Assembly (NCBI RefSeq): GCF_016617715.1
Contig: NZ_CP067225.1
Location: 1,798,001 to 1,862,000 of the forward strand
Direction: 5' to 3'
Length of the DNA: 64,000 nucleotides
DNA from: Paracoccus sp. MC1862
GTDB taxonomy: Bacteria > Pseudomonadota > Alphaproteobacteria > Rhodobacterales > Rhodobacteraceae
Shown here: piece after piece, positions 33,077 to 41,391 of the stretch
Layout of the letters: every line of letters begins with the position of its first letter
Position numbering within the stretch: position 1 is the first letter of the stretch
Notes under the pieces: generated by a model
Told to the model about the DNA's origin: nothing
What the model saw: the letters and a program-made list of their open reading frames with translations, nothing else
Databases searched by the model: none
Position numbers and translations under genes: made by a program

Positions 33077-33104
33077 CGCGGCCCGGACTTCGGTCCGGGC
33101 CGCG
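33077..33104 (+). terminator. Strong orphan hairpin with a cUUCGg tetraloop
   Basis: CGCGGCCCGGAC at 33077-33088 pairs perfectly with its inverse at 33093-33104 across a TTCG loop closed by C-G, the most stable RNA tetraloop when read on the plus strand. TATTTCTGTT follows. No plus-strand gene lies upstream before 31889, so the transcript it ends is unidentified. The 368-bp interval from 32804 to 33171 otherwise holds only the upstream region of the DUF481 gene. Confidence 0.7.
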
Positions 33105-33171
33105 TATTTCTGTTGCAAAATCCCCACAATCTCAGTGCGAAGATGACTTTTATGCACTTGGCCGGATCGAG

Positions 33172-33483
33172 TCACGGTCGCCGCGAAGGGGCCGCGACGC
33201 GGACGACCGCAGGTCGTGAAGGCGTCACCGGTGCGCGACCGCCCCCGCGCGGAGGCTCTTGCAGCTCGGCCATCCGCATCACCGCGATGGCGAACTGCAC
33301 GCCCGCGAAGACAAGGGTGTTGAAGATGACGAGCATTGCCAGCGCCAGCCACCCGCCCGTGGTTTCAAGCGTCAGGTGCCGCAAGTTCGCAACGTCCAGC
33401 CCGACCAGCGCCGCGGTGAAGGCGACGGCAAGCAGAAAGCCGAAAACAATGTTGCGGATGTATAGGCGGATGAGTTCGGGCAT
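33172..33483 (-). CDS. Small membrane protein of unknown function
   Basis: A 103-residue protein with two hydrophobic helices, at about residues 13-32 (VFGFLLAVAFTAALVGLDVA) and 45-70 (WLALAMLVIFNTLVFAGVQFAI). A positively charged Pro/Arg-rich C-terminal tail likely faces the cytoplasm. I do not recognise a family. The open frame extends upstream to 33759 across the nusB region, but that part is Arg-rich shadow sequence. The ATG at 33483, with a GGGAGG stretch a few bases upstream on the minus strand, is the sensible start. It follows nusB by 68 bp and may be the last gene of the riboflavin-nusB transcript. Confidence 0.65.
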   Translation of the reverse strand: MPELIRLYIRNIVFGFLLAVAFTAALVGLDVANLRHLTLETTGGWLALAMLVIFNTLVFAGVQFAIAVMRMAELQEPPRGGGRAPVTPSRPAVVRVAAPSRRP

Positions 33484-33551
33484 CGCGCGACCTCCCATGC
33501 GTGATCCCTGATATGTAGGGTCCCGCAAGCGGCCTGTCACCGCCTGAATTG

Positions 33552-34031
33552 CTAGAAAGCTTCGGGACGGGCGGCGCGGGCCATGTGGTCCAGGACGGCG
33601 TTGACGAAGCGGGCCTCTTTCCCGTCCGGGAAGAAGGCGTCGGCAACGGCGACATATTCCGAGATCACCACGCGGGGCGGGGTGTCCGCCGCCACCAGTT
33701 CGGCCCCGGCGGCGCGGAACACCGCGCGCAGCACCGGGTCGATGCGGTCGATGGGCCATTTGGCGACCAGCGCCCGGTCGGTCATCTGGTCGATGCGGGC
33801 CTGCCAGTTCACGACCCCACCCACGATCCGCTCGAACAGGTCCTCGTCGGCCTGGGGCGAGGTGCCCTCGTCATAGTCGACGCCGATGCGCCAGTTCGCG
33901 AACTCGCGCACCACGCGGTCGGCGGACTGGTCGGCAGCCTCCATCTGGAACAGCGCCTGCACGGCATAGACGCGGGCGGCGGCGCTGAGGGCACGGCGGT
34001 TCGGGCGCGGCTGCGCGGGCACCTCGCTCAT
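33552..34031 (-). CDS. nusB: Transcription antitermination factor NusB
   Basis: A 159-residue all-helical NusB. RRALSAAARVYAVQALFQME is the N-terminal RNA-binding arginine-rich helix. DRIDPVLRAVFRAAGAEL with VISEYVAVADAFFPDGKEARFVNAVLD is the conserved C-terminal half. NusB binds boxA RNA with NusE (S10) and assists rRNA antitermination. Its ATG overlaps the ribH stop by 4 bp, the common ribH-nusB coupling. An open frame extends to 34253 but the family starts at 34031. Confidence 0.95.
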   Translation of the reverse strand: MSEVPAQPRPNRRALSAAARVYAVQALFQMEAADQSADRVVREFANWRIGVDYDEGTSPQADEDLFERIVGGVVNWQARIDQMTDRALVAKWPIDRIDPVLRAVFRAAGAELVAADTPPRVVISEYVAVADAFFPDGKEARFVNAVLDHMARAARPEAF

Positions 34032-34585
34032 CCCTGCCCCGATCCGTCCAGTTCGCCCGCAAGCCGGATCACGTCGCGTTCGCCTTCGCGGCCGAAGCCC
34101 ACGGGACGCTTCGCCCCGGCCCAGCGGCGCTGCAGCGCGATCAGGTGCAGGGCGGCGGCGGCGGCACCGCCGCCCTTGTTCTGCCCCGAGGGGTCGGCGC
34201 GCACCGCCGCCTGCTCCATGTTTTCGACCGTCAGGATGCCGTTGCCGATGCACAGCCCCTGCAGCCCCAGCAGCGTCAGCCCGCGCGAGCTGTCGTTGCA
34301 GACAGTGTCGTAATGCGTCGTCTCGCCCCGGATCACGCAGCCCAGCGCCACATGGCCGTCATATTGCGCCAACTGCCCGGCCATGCCGATGGCGGTGGGG
34401 ATTTCCAGCGCGCCCGGCACCTCGACCAGATCGACGGCGGCCCCCGCCCCTTCGGCCATGGCCTTCGCGCCCGCGATCAGGTCGTCGGCGATGGCGCGGT
34501 AATAGGGGGCGACCACGATCAGCAGCCGCACCGGCGCGTCAAAGCCCGGAACGGGCAGAGTGTAGTGTTCGGTCAGCGCGGCCAT
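34028..34585 (-). CDS. ribH: 6,7-dimethyl-8-ribityllumazine synthase
   Basis: A 185-residue lumazine synthase that condenses 5-amino-6-ribitylamino-uracil with 3,4-dihydroxy-2-butanone 4-phosphate, the penultimate step of riboflavin synthesis. VEVPGALEIP and GCVIRGETTHYDTVCNDSSRGL hold the conserved substrate-binding residues and the catalytic histidine (H in GETTHYD). It lies 6 bp downstream of ribBX and overlaps nusB by 4 bp. The protein is slightly longer than the typical 155-160 residues because of a C-terminal tail. Confidence 0.96.
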   Translation of the reverse strand: MAALTEHYTLPVPGFDAPVRLLIVVAPYYRAIADDLIAGAKAMAEGAGAAVDLVEVPGALEIPTAIGMAGQLAQYDGHVALGCVIRGETTHYDTVCNDSSRGLTLLGLQGLCIGNGILTVENMEQAAVRADPSGQNKGGGAAAAALHLIALQRRWAGAKRPVGFGREGERDVIRLAGELDGSGQG

Positions 34586-34591
34586 GCCGGG

Positions 34592-35704
34592 TCACTCCTG
34601 CGGGATGGGGCGGGTGGAATGGATGGAAAGCCCATAGCCGTCAAGGCCCACGACCTTCAGCGGCGCGGTGTTCGTCAGCAGCACAAGTTCATGGATGCCC
34701 AGCGCGGCGAGGATCTGCGCCCCCACCCCATACTGGCGCAGCGTGTGGGGCGAAGCCTCGCCCCCGCGCGGCAGGGTGGGCCACAGGTCGCGCAAAAGGA
34801 CCACGACGCCCCGGCCTTCCTGCGCGATCAGGCGCATGGCGGCGGGCAGGTCGCTGCCGCGCCCGATCCCCAGCACGTCATGCATCGGGTCCAGCGAATG
34901 CATCCTGACCAGCACCGGCTCAGGCGTGGTCAGGTCGCCCTTGCTCAGCACGATATGCTCGCCCCCCTGCGCCTCGTCGGCGAAGACGCGCATCAGCCAT
35001 TCGCCGCCGTGGGCCGAGGTGACGGGCCGTGCGTCGCGTTCCGCGATCAGGTTGTCGTGGCGGCGGCGATAGGCGATCAGGTCGCTGATGGTGCCGATCT
35101 TCAGCCCGTGCCTTTGCGCGAAGGCCACGAGGTCGGGCAGACGGGCCATGGACCCATCGTCCTTCATGATCTCGCAGATCACGCCCGAGGGGTTCAGCCC
35201 GGCCAGCCGGGCGATGTCCACCGCGGCCTCGGTATGGCCGGCGCGGACCAGCACGCCGCCGTCACGGGCGCGCAGCGGGAAGACATGGCCGGGCGTGGCG
35301 ATGTCGGTGGCCCCCTTGGTCGGGTCGATGGCGACCGACACGGTGCGGGCGCGGTCATGGGCGGAAATGCCGGTCGTGACGCCTTCCCGCGCCTCGATCG
35401 ACAGGGTGAAGGCGGTCTCGTGCCGGCTGGAATTCTTGGGGCTCATCAACGGCAGTCCCAGCGCGTCGATCCGCGCGGCGGGCAGCGCCAGGCAGATCAG
35501 CCCGCGGCCATGGGTCGCCATGAAGTTGATCGCGTCGGGCGTCGCCATCTGCGCGGGGATGACCAGGTCGCCCTCGTTCTCGCGGTCCTCGTGATCGACC
35601 AGCACGAACATCCGGCCGTTGCGGGCATCCTCGATGATCTCCTCGATCGGGGAGATGGCGTCCGACCAGTCGCGCTCGACCGGTCCCGGCTGTTCGTAGT
35701 GCAT
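34592..35704 (-). CDS. ribBX: 3,4-dihydroxy-2-butanone 4-phosphate synthase with degenerate GTP cyclohydrolase II domain
   Basis: A 370-residue two-domain protein. Residues ~18-215 are an intact DHBP synthase (DHEDRENEGDLVIPA, the acidic metal site, and RAGHTEAAVDIARLAGL). The C-terminal ~150 residues align with GTP cyclohydrolase II but lack the zinc cysteines: where the enzyme has a C-x10-C-x-C motif, this sequence reads MHSLDPMHDVLGIGRGSD. The cyclohydrolase activity is therefore probably lost, as in the RibBX variant described in Proteobacteria. A true ribA must be elsewhere in the genome. The gene follows ribE by 94 bp. Confidence 0.9.
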   Translation of the reverse strand: MHYEQPGPVERDWSDAISPIEEIIEDARNGRMFVLVDHEDRENEGDLVIPAQMATPDAINFMATHGRGLICLALPAARIDALGLPLMSPKNSSRHETAFTLSIEAREGVTTGISAHDRARTVSVAIDPTKGATDIATPGHVFPLRARDGGVLVRAGHTEAAVDIARLAGLNPSGVICEIMKDDGSMARLPDLVAFAQRHGLKIGTISDLIAYRRRHDNLIAERDARPVTSAHGGEWLMRVFADEAQGGEHIVLSKGDLTTPEPVLVRMHSLDPMHDVLGIGRGSDLPAAMRLIAQEGRGVVVLLRDLWPTLPRGGEASPHTLRQYGVGAQILAALGIHELVLLTNTAPLKVVGLDGYGLSIHSTRPIPQE

Positions 35705-35798
35705 CTTGGCTTCCTGCAGCGCGTTTCGGCTGATGACTTAGCCGAACCCCCCGCCCGAGGAAAGGCGGAAGCACGGCTCCAGGAGCTTCGGGCAGCCC

Positions 35799-36392
35799 CT
35801 ATCCCGCCTCGGCCAGCCGTGCGACGTATCGCGCCAGCGTGTCGATCTCGAGGTTGACCAGGTCGCCTTCGGCCACCTCGCCCCAGTTCGTCACCTCGCG
35901 AGTATGGGGGATCAGGTTCACGCCGAAGCGGTTGCCCTCGACCTCGTTCACCGTCAGCGAGGTCCCGTTCAGCGCGACCGAGCCCTTGGGCGCGATGAAG
36001 CGCGCAAGCCCCTCGGGCGCCTCGAAGCTCAGGCGCAGGCTGTCGCCCTCGGCCCGCGCGGCGGTAACGCGGGCCACGCCATCGACATGGCCGGACACGA
36101 TATGCCCGCCCAGTTCGTCCCCCACCCGCAGCGCCCGTTCCAAGTTGATCCGCTGTCCAACCCGCCAGCCGCTTGCACCGATGTTGGTGCGGGCCAGCGT
36201 CTCGGCCGAGATGTCCACGTCGAACCAGTCCATGCCCTTGGCCACCACCGTCAGGCAGATGCCGTCGCAGGCGATGGATGCGCCCATGTCCACGCCGCTC
36301 ATGTCGTAGTTGCAGGAAATCCGCGCGCGCATGTCGCCGCGCATCTCGACGGCCACGACCGTGCCGATGTCGGTGATGATTCCGGTGAACAT
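35799..36392 (-). CDS. ribE: Riboflavin synthase alpha chain
   Basis: A 197-residue riboflavin synthase formed of two similar lumazine-binding halves. It begins MFTGIITDIGTV, the invariant family start. The halves carry IACDGICLTVVAKG and VALNGTSLTVNEVEGN, and HIVSGHVDGVARV bridges them. It dismutates two lumazine molecules to riboflavin. First gene of the minus-strand rib block, separated from ribD by the capsule cluster. I saw no FMN riboswitch in the 177 bp upstream. Confidence 0.96.
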   Translation of the reverse strand: MFTGIITDIGTVVAVEMRGDMRARISCNYDMSGVDMGASIACDGICLTVVAKGMDWFDVDISAETLARTNIGASGWRVGQRINLERALRVGDELGGHIVSGHVDGVARVTAARAEGDSLRLSFEAPEGLARFIAPKGSVALNGTSLTVNEVEGNRFGVNLIPHTREVTNWGEVAEGDLVNLEIDTLARYVARLAEAG

Positions 36393-36569
36393 CGCCTATC
36401 CTTGCGCCCCTGATCTGCAGATCGTCACGATGGCCGCCGTTCGGGGCGGGCGCAAGCCCCGCCGGGAACCTGACGTTCTGGGCAGGTTGACGCATGAACT
36501 CGGCAGGCGTTAACCCGGAGGTAGTTTTCCCGTGCCCAATGTTTGAACGTTCGCCGATATACCGCAGAC

Positions 36570-37913
36570 ATGTTCATGAACGCTTTCATCAAGGGCATTC
36601 CCGCCCCCCTTCCAAGGATGGCACATCTGCCCCCTGACAAACGGGTGTTCCTGCTGCTGCAGGGTCCGCATGGTCCGTTCTTTGACCGGCTGGCACGGCT
36701 TATGCGCGCGGCCGGCGCGACGGCCTGGCGCGTGGGCTTCAATGCGGGGGACGAATTCTTCTGGCGCGACCGTGCGCGGTTTGTCGCCCACAGCGCCGGT
36801 CCCGACGAATGGCCGGGCCACCTGGAACGGCTGATCACCGAAAAGAAGGTGACGGACATCGTCCTTTACGGCGACGTCCGCCCGATCCATGCCGCGGCGC
36901 GCGAGGCGGCGTCGCGACGCGGGCTGGTGCTGCATGTCTTCGAGGAAGGCTACCTGCGCCCCTACTGGATCACCTACGAACGGGGCGGATCGAACGGCTT
37001 CTCGGCGCTGATGGACATCGGGCTTGACCGGATGCGGGCCGCCCAGCGCGCCTTCGGGGCGGAGGTCAACCGCCCGCCCGCCCATTGGGGCGACATGCGT
37101 CAGCACAAGTTCTACGGCGCGCTTTACCACTTCATGGTGCTGGTGGCGAACGGGCGCTATCCGGGCTTCACCTCGCACCGCGACATCACGCTCTGGCGCG
37201 AGTTCCGGCTGAACCTGTCGCGCCTGCTGCTGTCGCCGCTTCACGCGGCCCGCCGCTGGCGCCAGGCGCGGGCGATCCGGGCCGGGGGCTTTCCCTATGT
37301 GCTGGTGCTGATGCAGCTTGAGCATGATTCAAGCTTCCGGGCCCATTCGCCCTATCACACCATGTCCGACTTCACCGCCGAGGTGCTGGAGGCCTTTGCC
37401 CGCGCCGCGCCGCGCCACCATCACATTGTCTTCAAGGCACATCCGCTGGAAGACGGACGCGCGCCCCTGCAGGCGGCGATCACCGCGCAGGCCCACGCGC
37501 TGGGCATCGCCGGCCGGGTGCATTTCGTGGGCGGCGGCAAGTTGGCCGGGCTGCTGTCGCAGGCGCGTTCCGCGGTGACGATCAACTCGACGGCGGCGCA
37601 GCAGGCATTGTGGCGGGGGCTGCCGGTCAAGGCGCTGGGCCGGTCGGTTTACGCCAAGCCGGGCCTCGTGTCGGACCAGAGCCTCGACGACTTCCTGCGC
37701 CGCCCCGCGCCGCCCGACCAGGCGCGCTACCGCGACTACCGCAACTACCTGCTGGACACTTGCCAGGTACCCGGCGGCTTCTACGCCGCCCGTTCCCGCG
37801 CCCATGCCCTGCGGCTGGTCGTGGACATGATGCTGGACCCCGACGACCCCTATGCCGCGCTGGAGGGCGGATATGCGCGCTACCGGCAACAGATGGACAT
37901 TCTGGACCATTGA
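36570..37913 (+). CDS. kpsS: Capsule polysaccharide lipid-linker Kdo transferase KpsS
   Basis: A 447-residue KpsS/LipB-type cytosolic glycosyltransferase. Landmarks are RVFLLLQGPHGPFFDRLARL near the N terminus, ITDIVLYGD-like DIVLYGDVRPIH, HVFEEGYLRPYWIT, then VFKAHPLEDGRAPL and TINSTAAQQALWRGLPVKALG in the CMP-Kdo binding half. KpsS adds the first Kdo to lysophosphatidylglycerol when the capsule linker is built. The start is uncertain: ATGs at 36570, 36576 and 36618 are all in frame, and none has a strong ribosome site. It heads the kpsS-wza-kpsC unit, divergent from ribE. Confidence 0.88.
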   Translation: MFMNAFIKGIPAPLPRMAHLPPDKRVFLLLQGPHGPFFDRLARLMRAAGATAWRVGFNAGDEFFWRDRARFVAHSAGPDEWPGHLERLITEKKVTDIVLYGDVRPIHAAAREAASRRGLVLHVFEEGYLRPYWITYERGGSNGFSALMDIGLDRMRAAQRAFGAEVNRPPAHWGDMRQHKFYGALYHFMVLVANGRYPGFTSHRDITLWREFRLNLSRLLLSPLHAARRWRQARAIRAGGFPYVLVLMQLEHDSSFRAHSPYHTMSDFTAEVLEAFARAAPRHHHIVFKAHPLEDGRAPLQAAITAQAHALGIAGRVHFVGGGKLAGLLSQARSAVTINSTAAQQALWRGLPVKALGRSVYAKPGLVSDQSLDDFLRRPAPPDQARYRDYRNYLLDTCQVPGGFYAARSRAHALRLVVDMMLDPDDPYAALEGGYARYRQQMDILDH

Positions 37914-38058
37914 CTTGCGCGTTCCAGTGGATACGCCGCCAGCCAGCCGGTAAGGAAAACGTGAGAAAAAACGAAACGGAGCGACCAAGAATCGCCCGAT
38001 GGACAGGAGACTGGACTTGACCGACCTTCCCCTTACCCCTGCCTCTCAAGGCGGCGCA

Positions 38059-39171
38059 ATGCGGGTTGCCCTCAGGATCGCGGCGCTCTCGTCGATGACT
38101 CTGCTGGCGGCCTGCGCCCTTCCGCGTTCGGGCCCGAACAAGAACGAGATCTACCGCGGCTCGGTTGACCGGGGTGGCAACGCCCATGTCATCTATGTCA
38201 ACGACCATGTGGCCCGCGCCGCGTCCTTCACCCCGGCCTATGGCTTCGGCTCGGACTTCATCAACGCAGGCGCCGTCGGCGCCGACGAGATCCGGCCGGG
38301 CGACGTGCTGGGCCTGACGATCTGGGAAAACGTGGACGACGGGCTCTTGGCCTCGATGGGCCAGTCGAACACGCCCCTGCAGGAACTGCAGGTGGACAGC
38401 GGCGGCTACATCTTCGTGCCCTACGCGGGCCGCATCCGCGCCGCCGGCAACTCGCCCGACGAGCTGCGCCAGATCATCACCCGGCAGCTTGAAACCCAGA
38501 CCCCTGACCCGCAGGTCACGGTGACCCGGGTGGCCGGCGACGGCGCGACGGTTTCGGTGATGGGCAAGGTCGGCGGCCAGGGCGTCTTCCCGATCGAGCG
38601 GCCGACCCGCACCCTGTCCGCCATGCTGGCGCGGGCGGGCGGCGTCACCGTCGATCCCGACATCGCGGTGGTGACCGTCAAGCGCGGCAACAACACCGGC
38701 CGCGTCTGGTTGCGCGACCTATACGCCAACCCGCGCAACGACGTGGCGCTGCGCCCCGGCGACGTGATCCTGGTGGAAGAAGACCAGCGCAGTTTCACCG
38801 CGCTGGGCGCGTTGGGCGGGCAGACCAAGGTGCCGCTGGGGTCAGAAGAGATCAACGCCATCGAGGCGATCGCCATGGTGGGCGGCCTCAGTTCGAACCT
38901 CGCCGATCCGACCGGCGTCTTCGTGCTGCGCAACGAGCCGCAGTCGGTGGCCCAGAAAGTGCTGGGCAGGAACGTCGCGGGCGACCAGCGGATGGCCTAT
39001 GTGCTGGACCTGACACGTCCCAACGGGCTGTTCCTGGCGCGGGACTTCCTGCTGCGCGACGGCGACACGGTCTATGTGACCGAGGCGCCCTACGTCCAGT
39101 GGCAGAAGACCCTCGGCGCGATCACCGGCAGCGCGAACAGTGCGAATGCGCTGAACAACATCGCGAACTGA
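38059..39171 (+). CDS. Wza/KpsD-type polysaccharide export lipoprotein
   Basis: A 370-residue outer-membrane polysaccharide export protein. The lipoprotein signal has its lipobox at LLAAC with C19. IRPGDVLGLTIWENVDDGLL begins the polysaccharide biosynthesis/export domain, followed by two SLBB-like domains (VSVMGKVGGQGVFPIERPTRTL; FTALGALGGQTKVPL) as expected for the Wza/KpsD channel. ATG at 38059 behind AAGGCGGCG was preferred over 37999 because it places the signal peptide correctly. It lies 145 bp after kpsS and 2 bp before kpsC. It should form the trans-periplasm export path for the capsule. Confidence 0.9.
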   Translation: MRVALRIAALSSMTLLAACALPRSGPNKNEIYRGSVDRGGNAHVIYVNDHVARAASFTPAYGFGSDFINAGAVGADEIRPGDVLGLTIWENVDDGLLASMGQSNTPLQELQVDSGGYIFVPYAGRIRAAGNSPDELRQIITRQLETQTPDPQVTVTRVAGDGATVSVMGKVGGQGVFPIERPTRTLSAMLARAGGVTVDPDIAVVTVKRGNNTGRVWLRDLYANPRNDVALRPGDVILVEEDQRSFTALGALGGQTKVPLGSEEINAIEAIAMVGGLSSNLADPTGVFVLRNEPQSVAQKVLGRNVAGDQRMAYVLDLTRPNGLFLARDFLLRDGDTVYVTEAPYVQWQKTLGAITGSANSANALNNIAN

Positions 39172-39173
39172 GG

Positions 39174-41174
39174 ATGACCGGAAAGCCGTCCGGCCCGATC
39201 GGCCTGCGGCGGCTTTTCGTCCTGAACGGCGGGTTCTTCGCGCGTCCCCGCCTCAGGCGCATCCTCAACCTGGCCGGCTGGCGACTTGCCGTCGGCTGGC
39301 CGGGACCCGAAGACAGCATCGGCGTCTGGGGCGCCAGCCCCACCGCCTGGCGCGGGCGCGCACTGGCCGCCCGGACGGGTGCCGCCGTGGTGACGGTCGA
39401 GGACGCGTTCCTGCGATCAGTCCTGCCCGGACGCCACCGCAGCCCGGTCGGCCGGCGCGGCCCCATCGGCCTGCTGATCGACCCGACCGGCCTGCATTTC
39501 GACCCCTCTGCCCCGTCGTTGATCGAAACTCTGGCCTCATCGCCCGAGGCGGCGGCGCTTTCGGCGAAGGCCCGGGCGGCACTTGCCCGGCTGCGCGCGG
39601 CGGATCTGTCGAAATACAACGCGCATCTGCCGGACGCGGCGGCGCCGGAACCCGGCTTCGTGCTGGTCATCGACCAGACACAAGGGGACGCCTCTCTGAT
39701 GGGGGCGGGACGCGCGACCTTCCTGCGGATGCTCGAGGCCGCGCGGGACGAGAACCCCGGCGCCCGCATTGTCCTGCGGGCCCACCCGGAAACCGCCGCG
39801 GGGCTGCGCCGGGGCCATCTGGGCCGCGCCGACCTGCGGGCGGGCGAGATCCTCTGCGACGGCCCCGTGTCTCCGTGGCGGCTGGTGGGCGATGCGGCCG
39901 GCGTTTACGCCGTCAGCTCTCAACTTGGGTATGAGGCGATGCTGGCGGGCCACCGTCCCCGGCTGTTCGGCCAGCCCTTCTATGCCGGCTGGGGTCTCAG
40001 CGGGGACGAGGCGCCGGTGCCGCGCAGGCAGGGTCGGACCAGCCTGCCCGCGCTGTTCGCCGCGACCCATCTGCTGGCGCCAGTGTGGCATGACCCCTGC
40101 CGCGACCGGCTGACCGACCTGGAAGGCGCGATCCGCCAGATCGAGGCGGAAACAAAGGCATGGCGGCAGGACCATCAGGGGCATCTTGCCTATGGCATCC
40201 GCCTGTGGAAGCGCCGCACCATCGCGGCCAGCTTCGGGAACGGCCATGGCGTGCGCTTCACACGCCACCCCTCGCCCGCGGTCACGCTCGCCTGGGCCAA
40301 CCGCGCCGCCGAGGTGCCGCGGGCACTGCGGGTCGAGGACGGCTTTCTGCGCTCGCGCGGGTTGGGCGCCGAACTGGTTCCGCCCTTGTCGCTGGTCGCC
40401 GATGCCCGCGGGATCTATTACGATCCCACAGGGGAAAGCGACCTTGAGCGGCTTCTGGCCGCGCCCCTGCCACCCGGCGGACGCGAACGGGCGCAGGCCC
40501 TGATCGCGCGCCTGCGGGATGGAGCGCTGACAAAATACAACCTTGGCGGCGAGCTGCCGCTGATCCCGCGCGACGGCCGCCGGGTGATCCTGGTGCCGGG
40601 GCAGGTCGAGGACGATGCCTCGATCCGCTTGGGCGCGGGGGCTGAACGGACCAATCTTGCCCTGCTTGCCCGCACCCGGACCGAGAACCCCGGCGCGCTG
40701 ATTGTCTGGAAACCGCACCCGGATGTCGAAGCAGGCTTGCGACCCGGCTCAGTTCCTGCGGACAGGCTGAAGGGTCTGGTCGATGTCATCGCCGCCGCCG
40801 CCCCTGCAGCCGCGCTGATCGACGCGGTTGACGAAATCTGGACGATCACCTCGACACTGGGATTCGAGGCGCTGATCCGCGGCCGCGCTGTCACTACCCT
40901 GGGGGCGCCCTTCTACGCCGGCTGGGGATTGACGCGCGACCTTGGCCCCGTTCCGGGGCGCAGGCAGGTCCGCATCGACCTTGAAACGCTGGTCCATGCG
41001 GCATTGATCGCCTATCCCCGCTATCGCGATCCGGTCTCAGGCCTGCCCTGCCCGGTCGAAGTTGCGGCCGACCGGCTTTCGGATCCGAGGCTCGCGCCCG
41101 TTGGTCCCGGTTTGCGCTGGCTCGCCAAGCTGCAGGGAGGGCTGAGCGGACACAGTTGGCTGTGGCGGCGCTGA
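39174..41174 (+). CDS. kpsC: Capsule beta-Kdo transferase KpsC, two-domain
   Basis: A 666-residue KpsC with two homologous glycosyltransferase domains, about residues 15-330 and 360-650. Each ends in the repeated segment FYAGWGLSGDE.. or FYAGWGLTRDL.., and each has a KYN motif (SKYNAHLPD, TKYNLGGELP) followed by VIDQTQGDAS or VPGQVEDDAS. The enzyme extends the poly-Kdo linker on the lipid after KpsS acts. The ATG at 39174 sits two bases after the wza stop; an open frame extends upstream inside wza. No kpsE, kpsM or kpsT genes are nearby. Confidence 0.94.
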   Translation: MTGKPSGPIGLRRLFVLNGGFFARPRLRRILNLAGWRLAVGWPGPEDSIGVWGASPTAWRGRALAARTGAAVVTVEDAFLRSVLPGRHRSPVGRRGPIGLLIDPTGLHFDPSAPSLIETLASSPEAAALSAKARAALARLRAADLSKYNAHLPDAAAPEPGFVLVIDQTQGDASLMGAGRATFLRMLEAARDENPGARIVLRAHPETAAGLRRGHLGRADLRAGEILCDGPVSPWRLVGDAAGVYAVSSQLGYEAMLAGHRPRLFGQPFYAGWGLSGDEAPVPRRQGRTSLPALFAATHLLAPVWHDPCRDRLTDLEGAIRQIEAETKAWRQDHQGHLAYGIRLWKRRTIAASFGNGHGVRFTRHPSPAVTLAWANRAAEVPRALRVEDGFLRSRGLGAELVPPLSLVADARGIYYDPTGESDLERLLAAPLPPGGRERAQALIARLRDGALTKYNLGGELPLIPRDGRRVILVPGQVEDDASIRLGAGAERTNLALLARTRTENPGALIVWKPHPDVEAGLRPGSVPADRLKGLVDVIAAAAPAAALIDAVDEIWTITSTLGFEALIRGRAVTTLGAPFYAGWGLTRDLGPVPGRRQVRIDLETLVHAALIAYPRYRDPVSGLPCPVEVAADRLSDPRLAPVGPGLRWLAKLQGGLSGHSWLWRR

Positions 41175-41391
41175 TCCGGCTGGTGCCCGATCTCTGGTCT
41201 GGACCTCAGGCTATGCCACCTGCTTACCTGATCCGGCATATCGGCAACATCCCCCGGATGAATCCTGCATGTATTTTCCAAATGCGGTGCAGGGTTCCGA
41301 GCCCTTTGGGACAAAAGAACCGGACGGTCCCGCCAAGGGCGTCGCAGATGCCTCTGGTGCAGGCATCGGCTGATCCGGCAGAAAAGCCGCC
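41175..41391. other. Convergent intergenic region between kpsC and ribD
   Basis: A 217-bp gap between convergent genes. It contains one short perfect hairpin (GATGCCT at 41347-41353 with AGGCATC at 41361-41367) without a T tract, and no reading frame or repeat that I recognise. Confidence 0.5.

Noticed and set aside
36393..36569. FMN riboswitch ahead of the riboflavin genes
   Set aside because: No RFN-element core boxes were found on the minus strand upstream of ribE, and none upstream of ribD, which is coupled to nrdR.
36543..36569. TTG start for kpsS
   Set aside because: TTG lacks a ribosome site and adds no conserved residues; ATG codons follow directly.
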